Shown here: in pieces, positions 16,291-27,517 of the stretch
Layout: each line of letters begins with the position of its first letter
Position numbering within the stretch: the stretch's first letter is position 1
NCBI GenBank assembly: GCA_020226215.1
Contig: CM035230.1
Span: 3,309,501-3,373,500, forward strand
Origin: Sindora glabra
Taxonomy: Eukaryota > Streptophyta > Magnoliopsida > Fabales > Fabaceae
DNA: 64,000 nucleotides
Direction of reading: 5' to 3'
Position numbers and translations under genes: made by a program
Notes under the pieces: generated by a model
Database searches by the model: none
Told to the model about the DNA's origin: nothing
What the model saw: the letters and a program-made list of their open reading frames with translations, nothing else

Positions 16291-16310
16291 TAGTGCCATT
16301 GCTGGGGATC
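16291..16310 (+). other. Primer-binding site, tRNA-Asp type
   Basis: TAGTGCCATTGCTGGGGATC lies 7 bases after the LTR. The plant tRNA-Asp 3' end predicts TGGCGCCGTTGCCGGGGATC, the PBS known for Athila elements. All four differences are C-to-T or G-to-A. Confidence 0.85.
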
Positions 16311-16938
16311 CTTTTGAGTTTATCTTTTTATACATATTTCTAGTAGTATATTACACAATTCTTGATGCATTTTCGTAGGTAATTCCATCCATTAATTGTG
16401 TTTCTTGCATTTTACAAAAACTATAGTTTTTTGCATTTTCTTGGATTCCATTACATTATTTGTTTTCTTTTCATATCTCTACCCAGTTCATCATATTTTA
16501 TCCTATTATACATCATTCAACATTAAAACAAAGGGTTTTGGCCCAAGAAAACCATTTTTTTAGCATTTTTCAACTTATCCCCCTTAGGAATTGTATTAGG
16601 TCTCATTAGTTCCAATTGAGCTGAAATTTTTACAAGTGCTAAATTTGATTTTTCTCATCAATAATCATAAGCTTTTGCTTATGGAGTGCCCTATTTTTTG
16701 GTAAAATTCCACTATTTTGATCACTTTTTTAATTTTTTTTATATTTTTTATTGCATTTTTAGATTTTGCATGATTATAGAAGACTTTTTATGGTGGTCCT
16801 ATAATTTTTAAAAATGTCTAGATAGATTAATTAGATGTGTTTAGGTTGATTTTTCATAGTACTTTTGCATTTTGGTGTTTAAGTGCTCTTATGCTTCTAT
16901 TTGGTGTAGTTTGCTATAGTGTTGTTTAGTAATAGTGC
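16311..16938 (+). other. Untranslated leader of the Athila-like element
   Basis: This leader lies between the PBS and the gag start. It has no open frame and is T-rich. The same leader appears on the minus strand at 32109-32705 behind another LTR-F copy, which confirms that it belongs to the family. Confidence 0.75.
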
Positions 16939-17698
16939 ATGACTAAGAGTAGTACTGCTAAATTGTGTGATTTTGATTCTGAAATAGATAGGAAATTTCA
17001 TTCTCTTTGTAGGAATAAAAATACAAATAGTTCTAGCTTTCCTAACCCTTCTGCACCTTTAGATAATTTTGAAAATATGGCTAATAATAGGACTTTTAAG
17101 GAATTGGTTGCCCTTGATGTTACATGTCAACTAGTAGGCATCCAATATCCTGAGTTAGATGGTAATTTTGAGCTTAAATCTAGTTTAATACACTTGCTTC
17201 CAAAGTTTCATGGTCTTGTAGGTGAGGATCTACATAAGCACTCAAAGGAGTTTCACATTGTGTGTTCAACAATGAAGCCTCAAGGTATATCTGAAGACTA
17301 TATCAAGTTGAGGGCCTTCCTTTTTTCATTAGCTGATGATGCTAAGGATTGATTGTATTACTTGCAGCTTGGCTCTATTACATGCTAGATAGATATGAAG
17401 CAGCAATTCCTGGAAAAATTTTACCTTGCATCTAGAGTTGTTACAATAAGAAAAGAGATTTATGGAATTAGGCAAATGAATAGGGAGACACTATATGAAT
17501 ATTATGAGAGATATAAGAAGTTGTGTGCTAGCTGTCCTTACCACCAAATTGGTGAGCAGCTCCTTATCCAATATTTTTATGAAGGCTTACTACCAATGGA
17601 TAGGAGTATGATTGATGCAGTAAATGGTGGAGCTTCAGTAGACAAAATAGCTACAACAACTAGATATTTAATTGCAAACATGGCAACTAATTCTTAAC
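16939..17698 (+). pseudogene. gag: Athila-type gag (capsid) pseudogene
   Basis: The first ATG after the leader opens a frame of 137 codons. The frame then meets TGA at 17350 and TAG near 17386, and continues in the same frame to a final stop at 17695-17697. The segment ELDGNFELKSSLIHLLPKFH, followed by GLVGEDLHKH, and further on KQQFLEKF and RETLYEYYERYKKLC, match the capsid region of plant Athila/gypsy gag (retrotrans_gag family). Gag would form the virus-like particle. Both internal stops sit where the family has tryptophan (DW-LYYL and S-W-DMK), so each is a TGG changed by one G-to-A. The protein is therefore not made whole. The zinc-knuckle region downstream is too decayed to recognise. 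Confidence 0.88.
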
Positions 17699-18880
17699 AG
17701 TTTGGAACCAAAGTTATAGTTACAACAAGAAGCATGAATAAGCTAAATTTCTCCCATTCTAACTAGCAAAAATTGAAGAATAGAATAGATAAGCTAATTT
17801 CACTAGTTAGGTAATTAACAATAAGATAGTAGCAATAATTTCAAGTTTTTTCTCTAGAAAAATTGTGTGGAATTTGCTTTTGCCTAACTCATTCAATAGA
17901 TTGTTGCCCCACACTATAAGAAGATAAGTGTCTTCCTCCTCTAATATATGCAGTAGCTATCTTCCTTGGAAAGCCATAATTTTAGTTGTAGAATCAGTAT
18001 CAATACCACCAGTAGTAGCTAATCTAGTACCACTAACCACAAGCTCCTTATTTTTGCAGGAGAGATAAGTAGAATTCTAGATATAATAGCAACCCAGACC
18101 AAAACCAATATCATCCTTCTACCTATAATAGAATGCAGTCTAATTTTGTCCAAAAATTAGAAGCGAATTCTTCCTCCTATCAACTATCATTTGAAGAATT
18201 AGTCAAGAAAATGCTAGCAAACAACTTGTAATTCTAGTAGAGAATAAAAGCCACCATGATGAATTTATAGACACAAATTAGCCAATTAACTCCTCACTAA
18301 GCAAGATTAAGGCACAAAGTTGAAATTAACCTTTTTAAGCAATGCAAGAAATAAGGAAGTGGTGAATGCAATCATATTAAGAAGTGGCAAGCAAGTGGAT
18401 AAACTAGAATCAAGCTATACATTAGAAGAAAATCAACTAGCAAGCCATCAACCAAAAAGCAACTAACAAAAAATGAGAGATCAACTAAAATAAAACTAAC
18501 AAAAATAAGAAGAATAGACAAACCAGAATAAACCTAAAAAAATAAAAAAAAAGATAGTGATAGTAAGGTGAACTCTTTCCCTATTGCCCTTCCATTTCTA
18601 AACAGAAAACTTTTTCACTAAAAGAAAAATTAAAAGAAAAATGAAGATGAGAATTAGATTTTAGAGTCCCTTAGATAAATAAAAGTTAACATACCTTTAG
18701 TAGATTTGATAAAATAAGTTCCAAGATATGCTAACTTCTTAAAAAATTTATGCATTAATAAAAGAAAATTAAGGGTGGATGAGAAAGTAAATGTAGAGGT
18801 AAATGTGTTTATAATATTCCAAAGAAAATTATTAAAAAAATATATAAAGATCCAGGCATATGTACCATTCTATGTATCAT
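17699..18880 (+). pseudogene. Decayed 3' gag and gag-protease linker
   Basis: No long frame survives here. Asn-, Gln- and Lys-rich translations, with repeated stops where glutamine codons would be expected, resemble the low-complexity linker between gag and protease in Athila elements. I see no other feature in it. Confidence 0.45.
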
Positions 18881-19187
18881 AGACAAAACTAAAATAGAGC
18901 ATGCCATGTTAAATTTAGGAGCATCCATAAATGTCATACCTTTTTTTATTTTTAATGCTTTGAATTTAGGAGTTTTGAAAGAAACAAGGGTTGTTGTTCA
19001 ATTAGCTAAGAGGTCTAACATTTATCCCTTAGGTGTTGTTGAAGATATCCTAGTGCAAGTTGATGGATTAATCTTTTTAGCATATTTTTACATTTTAAAG
19101 ATGAAAAATGAGGATTTAAACATTCTTTCACCAATCATTCTTGGCCGGCCTTTTCTGAAGATAGCAAAGACTATAATTAATGTTTGA
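18881..19187 (+). pseudogene. Athila-type aspartic protease fragment, catalytic Asp lost
   Basis: The frame reads MLNLGASINVIP, then LNLGVLKETRVVVQLAKRS, YPLGVVEDILVQVD and PIILGRPFLKIAKTIINV. This is the retropepsin-like domain that processes Gag-Pol in Athila/Tat elements. The family motif D-L-G-A-S appears as N-L-G-A-S, so the catalytic aspartate is replaced (GAT to AAT). The flap and the ILGRPFL motif are kept. A stop follows at 19185-19187. The next codons (DGTLIMEFDGVIGKFDI) continue the family sequence beyond the stop. Confidence 0.87.
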
Positions 19188-19593
19188 GATGGAACATTAA
19201 TTATGGAGTTTGATGGTGTTATAGGCAAGTTTGATATTTCTAAAGATATATATGATAACTCCATATCCTTTTTTTAGCATTTTGGAGCCTTTTATGCATG
19301 ATTCTCCTTATTCTATTTCTATTGTTTCTGTTATTGTTTCTACTGTTTTTGATTTGAACATTTCTATTTTTGATTTTGCCATTTTCAATTTTAATGTTTC
19401 TGATTTTACTGTTCCCCATTTAGATTTACATGTTAATGTTGTCCACGATGAATTACTTGCTAGACTTCCTAAATTTTCTAAATTTATGAATTATGTTGAT
19501 AACTATGAATGCATTTGTAGAGATGGTGATCTTAAGTGTCATATTTGTGATGAAATTTCTACATTTTTAGAAGATGATAGCAAGGTTGTTTGA
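19188..19593 (+). pseudogene. Post-protease coding remnant
   Basis: The first part (to about 19260) continues the protease-linked sequence (MEFDGVIGKFDIS). An open frame then runs to 19593, ending in a stop after a Cys-containing stretch (ECICRDGDLKCHICDE). In autonomous Athila elements the linker and RT follow at this place. Here no RT block (no YxDD or its neighbours) can be seen. The function is unknown. Confidence 0.5.
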
Positions 19594-19935
19594 AAAAAAA
19601 CATAAAAAAAATGATAAAAAGATTGTACCTTTAAAAAGAAATGAGTGCTTTCATTTTGATCATCCTAGTTCTTTATTGATCATGTTGAATTTGTCTTACC
19701 AGATGATTTTGAACATTCAAGGAGCAAGAATAATTTAAGAATAGCACTTGGAGCATTTATGGTGGATGATCCTAATTTCCAAGATACATTTTTTAGGGAT
19801 GACCTAAAGTTTGGCAATGTGGAAGAAAAAGGGGTAGTCAATCCTTATGTAGATCCTAGGTGAGTTGAAGCCATGATGTCTAGTCAAAGATATTAAAGAA
19901 AAATGCTTCTTAAGAGGCAACCTAAGTGATTTATA
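19594..19935 (+). pseudogene. 3' coding remnant with conserved tail
   Basis: One frame gives IALGAFMVDDPNFQDTFFRD, then VVNPYVDPR before a stop. This is followed by AAATGCTTCTTAAGAGGCAA, a motif that resembles the tail of Athila/Tat coding regions (LLxGGNP-like). It looks like the 3' end of the original coding region, joined to gag-PR with pol missing. Confidence 0.45.
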
Positions 19936-21407
19936 TTTGCTTTCTCTTACCCTTCTCTTTTATTTTCCATATCCTTTATTACTTTTAATGTTATTCTTGA
20001 TGATATTGATATGCTTTACATTAAGGATAATGTAAAATTGAAGTATGGGGGTGGAAAGACTTTTAGGATTTACTTTATATTTTGTGTCTTCTTTCAATGC
20101 TTTTTGTACTTTTCAATTTTATGCTAAAAAATAAAAAATTCAAAGAAAAGTATGTTTTTCAATTATTTTTAAGTCATTTTTAGTTTTTTTAATTGCTTTC
20201 CATTAATGGAGATTTTGCACTTTCATGAGTAGGATCTAACTCAAGTTAGATAGGATTCATAACATGATTGAATGAATAATTTAGCTTCTTGAAATTAATT
20301 GATGTAGTGATGGATTTTGAATTGGTAGATTGAATTTGGTAGCATGACTTACCTTGTGAGATTTTGAGCTTTTTGTTAAAAATTTACAACATAATATTAT
20401 CTTTCCTTCTTATATGATGTTCTTTCATGATTTATTTCTCTAGAACTTGCTTTGCATCTTTTTAAGATTATATTTTGCACATGCATGCACAAATATGATT
20501 AAGGTATTCTTTCTTTGTTTAAGTTAGAGCTATAAAGCCAACCTTGAAGTTTTTGCCTTTATTAAGCCCCCTTGAGCTTTTATTACCTTTTTTTTGTTAA
20601 TTAACCTATAAGCATATTTTCCGATTGAAAAATAAATGTCTTAGGGATTAGTAGAGCATTTGAATTTTTATGAAATGGGCTCTTAAATAAGTATGGGGGT
20701 GTGTGAGTTTGTGTTATGAAAAGTCATCATCAAAAGTTAAGAAAAAAAAAAGAATCAATCAAGGTAAAAAAAAGAAGAAGAAGAAAATGAAAAAAAAAGA
20801 AGAAAGAAAAGTAAAAAAATGAAAATAAAGAAATTTTTTTTGAATTGAAAGGAAAAAAAAGAAAAAGAGAAGAAAAAAAAGAAGTTAATAAGTATTTGAG
20901 TTTGAATTTAGCTTGATGTGTTAAGTTGTAATTGTTCATGATTTGCCCATATGTTTTTAATTTGAGTACTTTATTGATTTCTTTGGTTTCTAACATCCCA
21001 TATCCTTACTTTTCCTATCCTTATTTTAGCCATATTATAACCATGAATAAAGTCCTTTTAATTTGTATTGTGCATGTGATTTGAGTAGTGGAGATTAGAT
21101 GATTAATAAGCTTATAGTAGAACAATTTCATGGAATGAACTTGAGTGAAATACTAGCTTAAACATTTGAGAGTTGGAGAGTGAATTTTGTGAGAAATCTA
21201 CTAATTTGATATACTCTTTTTGAATGAAGTTGCTATGTTAGTTAATTTTCAAGTTTCTCAAGATTTTTCTTCATGATGTTTTATGTTTCTTGTTGCCTTT
21301 AGTTAGTTCTTGCTTGTGGATTTGTGAATTTGAAGTTATTGAAAAGTAAAATATTTTGGGTTTTAGTTTTGAATAAAATTTTATCTTACTCAAGGATGTG
21401 TAAGGGA
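19936..21407 (+). other. 3' untranslated region of the Athila-like element
   Basis: This is non-coding and AT-rich, with a long purine-only stretch at 20738-20883. No open frame in it resembles a known protein. Confidence 0.55.
20738..20883 (+). repeat. Long A/G-rich (purine) tract
   Basis: About 145 bp consist almost entirely of A and G in runs such as AAGAAGAAGAAGAAAATG. The opposite strand gives a Phe/Leu/Ser-rich open frame that I regard as an artefact of the tract. Confidence 0.9.
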
Positions 21408-21424
21408 TAAGTGTAGGGGAATTT
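21408..21424 (+). other. Putative polypurine tract before the 3' LTR
   Basis: AAGTGTAGGGGAATTTT lies directly before the 3' LTR start. Its position and G-run fit the plus-strand primer of LTR retrotransposons, although it is interrupted by T residues. Confidence 0.55.
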
Positions 21425-23059
21425 TGATGTGAAAAATATTTATTATTTTATTTTTTTCTATTTTATGTCTATTGGGTGTTATATTTACTTAATTTCATTG
21501 ATTAGGCCTTATTTTATAAATTGTGGTTAATTTTACAATATTATGAATTAATTTAGTAAATGCTAGATTTTAACATTGTTTCTATTTTTTAGTTATATCT
21601 TGGGCTTTGGATATCAGATTAAGGTAAACTTTATATTGATGGAAAGCTAAAAATTTTATATTTTGGTCCAAGCCTAATTCATACGTTTTTCAGGTCATAT
21701 GTAGTTGAGAAGTTAAGGTTATGTCTCTATCCTAACTGAATCCATTTCTATATTTGGGCCATATTTAGAGATATAGTGATCTGATTAATATGAAACCAGT
21801 GTCCAAATTCTCACAAGACACAGGCCTACAAGTTTGATGTTTATGAGTTTTTCAAATTAGATTGATTTCATGGTCAAAATCTAATTGGAAATTAGACCTA
21901 TAAGAATTCACTAATTTATCTGCTACATTTAATTAACTTGTAACAAATAGGTCTAGGCTTCTAGAAATTAACGAGGCCTTATTATTGTAATCATAAGAGT
22001 CATACAATTCTAGTCCAATAGGATTTTAGCTTAATTAGGTCAAATAAATAGGGGAGAGATTCATTAGACTTTAGACTTTACACACTGTGGAAAATTCAAC
22101 AAACATTGGTTTTCTCTCTTTTCTTGTTTTCTTGCTCTCAAGCCATGGAAGGCTAAAGATTCTTGGTTGATTTAAGGATTATGAAGCTCTTTTCTTTAAG
22201 GATTATGAGATCTTGATTAGTAGTGTTAATTTCCTCCTATTGATTTTCCTCTTTCTCTAATTGTTTATGCTGAATTATTGAGATTGCTTGTGTTAAGTGT
22301 TGATTTGATATAATTGGTACTCAATCTCGTGATTTCTATTCTTTTGCTATTTGAATGTGAAATTATGATTAGTTAATCACGATTTTACATGTTAGGATAA
22401 AGGGTAAGGGGATTGCTTCAATGGTATTTGATTTAATTTCCTAAATTAACTCAATTCTATCTTTAAGTCAATTTTGATCTAGTTTAGGGGTTATAATGAT
22501 CACTTAATTCAACTATTCTTAATTGACCAAACTCTAGATGGTCATCTAGCGTACGATTCATGGATTATTACAAGAGTTCTAGGTAATGCAAAGTTGAAAA
22601 ATTAATTGGAACAATTAAATGTTTTGTGATCTAAGATTAATCCACATTAAGCGATATCATATCCTTGAATCAGCTACTTTTGTATATTGAATTCTTTCTT
22701 TTTGCTTACTATTTTGCTTTTACTTTGTGCTTGCTTATTTTATTGTTATCATTTTAATTTTGTGCAACCAAACCCCCCAATTCTGCATAATTTTCATTCA
22801 ATATTCTATTTTATATAGCATACTAAATTTTTTCCTGTTACAGCGTTCTATTTTATTGCATTACATATTGCTTACATTTATTTCTCTCATTCTCTTTGCA
22901 TCAATAAGTCATAATTGTCTAGATATCATTAGAAACTCATTTAGAAAAGATAAAATCAAAAGGATCACTAGGTGTACGACCTGGTTATGCCACTATACAT
23001 CATTATATTTTCAACACACCAATTTTAACTAATTTTGGTGCATTGCGATATGCACATCA
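21425..23059 (+). repeat. 3' LTR of the Athila-like element
   Basis: It starts TGATGTGAAAAATATTTATT and ends GCGATATGCACATCA. Its partner is the 5' LTR at 14672-16283. The 1635-bp length is normal for Athila-like families. Confidence 0.9.
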
Positions 23060-26000
23060 ATACTGCTATGTGTGAGCTTTTAAGGTACCCTCATATAGTG
23101 TAGATTATTATTGAGTTGTCCTTGTATCCATATTATAAATGATAAGAGGATGTTATCTATGGTTAGGAGACAGTTACCAGTATAGGAAATTATAATTCTG
23201 CCACTTCTTCATACCACCAATAATAATGGTTAGGTGAAGATAGCAGTGACGGATAGTGACATGACATGATGGCACCTTAGCTAATAGCAAATATCAGACT
23301 TGTAGCTCACAGCTCCTTTGAGTAGCTAACACTCGGATTGGCAATGACTAGCACTGCTAGTGAAGTGATCATTAACTAGAGGGTGGCCGCTATGTAGTGG
23401 TGCACTATTGAAGACTAGGAAAACAAGGGCTATCGATAAAAGAAAAAGAAGAAGAAAAAGGGAGAGAGAGTCAATAGAGGGAGAGAAAAGAGAGAGGGAA
23501 GTTGGTTTTAAAGAATGAAGGTATCGAAAATATAAAGAGAGGAAAGAAAAATATGTTGAAAAAAGAAGTTGTGGGTTTTTGTCATGCACTTCTAACCCAT
23601 ATGAGCTTGTTTTCTTTAAGAAATCGTAACTTTCCATCTCAATTCAAATTAATCTTAACCATTATTTTATTTTAAAACTCATTTTTTTGTAAAACTAATT
23701 TTATTTAAAATTTTAACTCCATCATTTCTAATATTTCCTCAATATATATATATTTGTAATAATTTGATAAATTTAGAAGTCCTGAAATAATATTTTAATC
23801 TCCTTTAATTTCAAAAATAATTTATCCAATACAAGTAATTAATTTCATAAAGCTTTATACCCATAATTACTATTCCCAACTCATGAGAAAATCCTTATAA
23901 AAATATTCAAACAAGCTTTAAATAAATAATGGCTATAAAAATAAATAAATATATATTTTGAATGTTATCATAGGTATTATTTTCAATATTCCAAAGCCTT
24001 TAATACAAAAAATAGATTTAAAACTAAATATTAATCAAATAAATAAATAATTATTCACAAGTATCAAAATTTATAAAATTTTAAAATTTTAACTTAGGAT
24101 ATGACAAATAAAATAAGAAAATGTATGGGGATATATTTGGATCATGGTTAGATGAGATTGAAGCATTGACTTAATGAATGTATGAATATATATAGGGTTA
24201 GGCTATTGAGTGAAAAAAAACTCATAATAACATATGTGAAAAGTAAGGTTTATTCATCCAAAGAGTGATAAATGGTATAAGTAGAAGTGGATTGGAAGTA
24301 TCAAATAAGAGATCCTAATTAACCCTAGATGAGGAAGGACTAAATAGTCTTTAGAACTCAAATCCTTATTCAATTTGATTAAAACTTAGGTAGTAGGTCT
24401 ACAGTAGCCATCATCATTGCCTAAAAGACTTCTTCAGCCAATACATGCTATAATAATTTGGAATTTATTTAAAATTATTGGTACATGATAATTGAAGAGC
24501 TAATAGAATAAGGATAAGGGATTTCTAGCTAATTTATTTCTAGCTAATTTTTAATCATTGAGGTCATTTACAATTTTTTTTACCACAAGATAAATTGATG
24601 GCTAATAAAGGAAAGATAAAAGGTAACAAGCTAATAAATGGATGATTTTCACCCAATGAATGATGAGATTAGTTTCTAGAATTTCTTTTTACTCTTTTCT
24701 CATATTATTATCCAGGAGCCAATAAAAGAGGAATAAAGGATTATGGGCCAATAAGATAAAGGTGAGTTAGATGATGGAGGAAACTTAGTAGCTAATAGGG
24801 ATAAATCAATAAGAAATAGCATTAACATATCCTTCTCCTTCTCATTAGCTTACAATTCCCCCTTCCATCCTATATCAGCTCCATTATTTCTTCCTCCTGC
24901 TTCTTAAAGAACCAAATCTTTTCCTCCATCCTCAATTATCCAAAGTTTTCCTTCATCATACTACCACCATGAGATTAACATTTAAGATTGAGGGAAAAAT
25001 AATATTTAGAAAGAAAAATAAGGAACCATTTGGTGTAAGAAGATATAAAGTTAATAAAAGGGAAAACAAGAATGGGAGCATATCCAATCCCATCAACCTC
25101 TATGTGAGTATTCTTCCTACACTTTTATGCTAAAATTTTTACCATATCAACCAGTAAAATATGATAAAAGATTGCATGAAAATGCAAAGAAGGATTATGC
25201 AAAACATAAAAGAATATCCATGTAAATATGGAGAAGAATTTAATAAGATCAAATGATAAAGGCTTGATTATGCTAAAGCTATGTTTGGAATTGAGCAAGT
25301 ACATGAATTGAATTGAAATGATTAATGTAAATACCCATGGAAGTGGCTTGTGTGGTTCAACCATTTAAAGAAAGGACTCGATAAATTTGTGAATCCATGC
25401 AATTATGGTGTAGATGGCCTTGTAAGTAGATTATTAACTCATGATGCAAGTAAATGATGGATATACATCTTAATTTTGTCCACACGCATGAAATGAAATG
25501 AATTAAACTCTATGTTATTAGGCTATAGAAGGATAAACCATTATGAAAAGAGAAAGGATTGGAGGTTCTTTCTTCACAAATTTTTCTATACTTAAATCAA
25601 AAGCTAATGTTATAATTTTTAAAGAAAGAAAATTCCTTAAAATAATCCATATTAAGTTTAGTCACCATAAGAGGTAGGTTGTTGGAAGAATTATTTGTTT
25701 CCTAAGTTTAGGTAATCCAACTAGTATGAAATGAAAGGGATATGAGTATAAGGATCATTTAAAATAAAAGTGAGGAAAAATTTAGGGAAAGACTTGGGAA
25801 AAGGTTTAGCCTATTCCCTATCATTTGTGTTTTAAAAAATTACCTAAAATAGCTAGAGCTAATCTTAAAAATGAGTGAATGAGAAATAAGTACATTACTT
25901 TGAAATAAGAGTAAGAAAAATTTAAGGAAATATTTAGGTTTTGTTTTGGTTACTAGGGAGAAAGACAAGAAGGATTTGTGCCTTTAGTTTTAAAGAAAAA

Positions 26001-26159
26001 ATGTTAAACTCTAGTAAAGAAAATGTTAAATTCTAAGTCTATAGTGTAGAATGGAAAATTTAATGGCTTTGATTAATTATATGTAAGGGGAAAATTTTAG
26101 AAAAAGGACCTTTATAGTTTGGCAACTAGGGAAAAATAGAGGTAAAGGTCTCTATTTCT

Positions 26160-26560
26160 TATAATAAGATATAGAAAATATAGTGTATGTATGTACAAAA
26201 GTGCATAAATAAAAATAGGAGTAAAGGTGCACGCACATATAGAGTTATGTGTTAATATGAATATGAAAATAAATATACATAAGTAATTATGATTATTAAT
26301 ATAAATATGAAGATAAAAATAAATATAAGTACATTATTATAAATATTAATATAAATGTAAAAAAATAAATGAGAATAAATATATGTAGAAGAATGTGGAT
26401 ATGGATATAAAGTTGAGAATAAATGTACTTATGTGTCGGTAGAAATAAACATAAAGGTGAGAGAAAGTACATATACATAGTTATGAATACAAATATAAGG
26501 ATAAGAATATGAGTACATATGTGGTTGAATATATAATCATAAGGGTATATATATGTATAT
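26160..26560. repeat. Degenerate ATA/AAATAT-rich low-complexity stretch
   Basis: Short units such as AATATAAATATGA and ATAAATATAAG recur with many variations. The minus-strand open frame here is rich in Tyr, Ile, Phe and Leu and has no recognisable protein character. Confidence 0.7.
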
Positions 26561-27265
26561 TATAAATAATAGATAAAGTAACATGTAAAAAGGAACAAAG
26601 TTAAATAGTATTTGTCCAAGTATTCCATGAAAATACTTGTCTATACACTTATAAATATTCTTATATTATAAAGATGAGAATAATATGGAAATAACAATAC
26701 AACAAGCAAGGGAAATAATCCAATGGTTAATCAACTCTAATGGTAATTGATATATTCATATAAACCATCAAAGTATTAAATGATAACTATGCATATGACT
26801 TGCACAAGGTCACTATTAAATTTAATTTGGGTAATAACGACTGTAATCATTAAAAAAAGGTGAGATGCTAAGGGTACTAGTGGGGGTTTAAAAATAAGAC
26901 TAATTAATCTACCAACAGTAGGATTTGTTTATGCATTTAGCTAAAAGGTTCCTTATAAATTTTTAGATAACTCATGAAATATGGAAGATGATAATAAGAA
27001 AGTGTAGGTTGAAAGAACTAATTATGAACTTAAATTGTGAATTTGTAAATTAATTGGCTATATTTGATATCTTATATGAAATGCATGTGATATGAAAAAA
27101 ATTGGGCACTTGCAATATTTTATATGAAATGCATTTAATTTGTGAAGGTTTGGCCTTTTGTGATACCATTAAGATATTTATATATATGATTGTGAGTATT
27201 GTAAATTATGATTACTTGCAATGGCTATAATGATTTGTGTAAAATGTGGTTTCTTATTTGTGTAA

Positions 27266-27312
27266 TATATGTGTGTGTATGTGTGTGCGCACGCGTGTAC
27301 GTGCATGTGCTT
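27266..27312. repeat. Alternating purine-pyrimidine run (GT/GC)
   Basis: ATATGTGTGTGTATGTGTGT is followed directly by GCGCACGCGTGTACGTGCATGTGC, an almost unbroken alternation with a CpG-rich core in otherwise AT-rich DNA. Confidence 0.9.
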
Positions 27313-27392
27313 TTATGATATAACATGAGAACCATTTAATATGGTTAGATATGTGATTTTTCCCTAGTAATAAGGAGCACACGCTATATAAA

Positions 27393-27517
27393 TATGGAGT
27401 ATATGATGGTCAACATAGGAATAAGAAGGTTAACAATGTGGTTATAAGGAGGGAAGGTGATAATATAGAGTATATAGTTGGTAACATAAAAATATGGAGG
27501 CTAGTAATGTGATAATA
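27393..27517. repeat. Two-unit imperfect tandem repeat
   Basis: Both units carry GAGTATAT, GGTNACATA, an AAGG/GAGG core and TAANAATGTG-like ends in the same order, about 65 bp apart. Confidence 0.6.

Larger units (their letters stand above)
14672..23059 (+). mobile_element. Complete Athila-like LTR retrotransposon lacking RT and integrase
   Basis: Two similar LTRs (14672-16283 and 21425-23059) bracket a 5.1-kb internal region with a tRNA-Asp-type PBS, a long leader, a broken gag, a broken aspartic protease and a short downstream coding remnant. No reverse transcriptase, RNase H or integrase motif is visible in any frame. The flanks are ATCCT (14667-14671) and ATACT (23060-23064), a TSD with one mismatch. 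The other LTR-D copies carry CATACT at this site. Athila elements normally encode gag-PR-RT-RH-INT plus an extra 3' region, so this copy is either a non-autonomous deletion derivative or a decayed copy. Confidence 0.88.
10867..23105 (+). mobile_element. LTR-D (plus strand), 3'-truncated, host of Athila insertions
   Basis: It starts TGTATACCCTCAG at 10867, like the LTR-D starts at 43252 and 48788. It inserted into the minus-strand LTR-D in inverted orientation. LTR-D sequence is seen at 10867-12820 and 14464-14671, with LTR-F insertions after each piece. The expected last 1.3 kb of the LTR is missing after 23064. The same nonamer AGATTATTA borders it at 10858-10866 and 23102-23110, which includes the expected 5-bp TSD TATTA. 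The right end is therefore a deletion junction and its exact base is uncertain. Confidence 0.65.
8481..24106 (-). mobile_element. Solo LTR-D (minus strand), split by nested insertions
   Basis: The left end TGTCACAATCC (8481) is the LTR 3' end and the right end GGATATGACA (24106) is its 5' start. Both are flanked by the same 5-bp repeat AATAA (8476-8480 and 24107-24111). Only 8481-10866 and about 23106-24106 belong to this LTR. Together they give roughly 3.4 kb, in line with the undisturbed family copy at 48788-52432. The material between is a plus-strand LTR-D carrying Athila-type insertions. The matching TSD across 15.6 kb shows that both pieces come from one original insertion. Confidence 0.85.

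Noticed and set aside
19231..19593. Possible env-like or host-derived gene after the protease
   Set aside because: There is no membrane segment or signal peptide pattern I would trust, and the frame starts in protease-linked sequence. I treated it as an element remnant only.
22727..23032. 101-codon plus-strand frame
   Set aside because: It lies wholly within the 3' LTR of the Athila-like element, and the 5' LTR does not keep the frame.
23326..23637. 103-codon minus-strand open frame rich in Ser, Leu and Phe
   Set aside because: It lies in the C/T-rich leader part of the minus-strand LTR-D. It has no family resemblance and is explained by composition.
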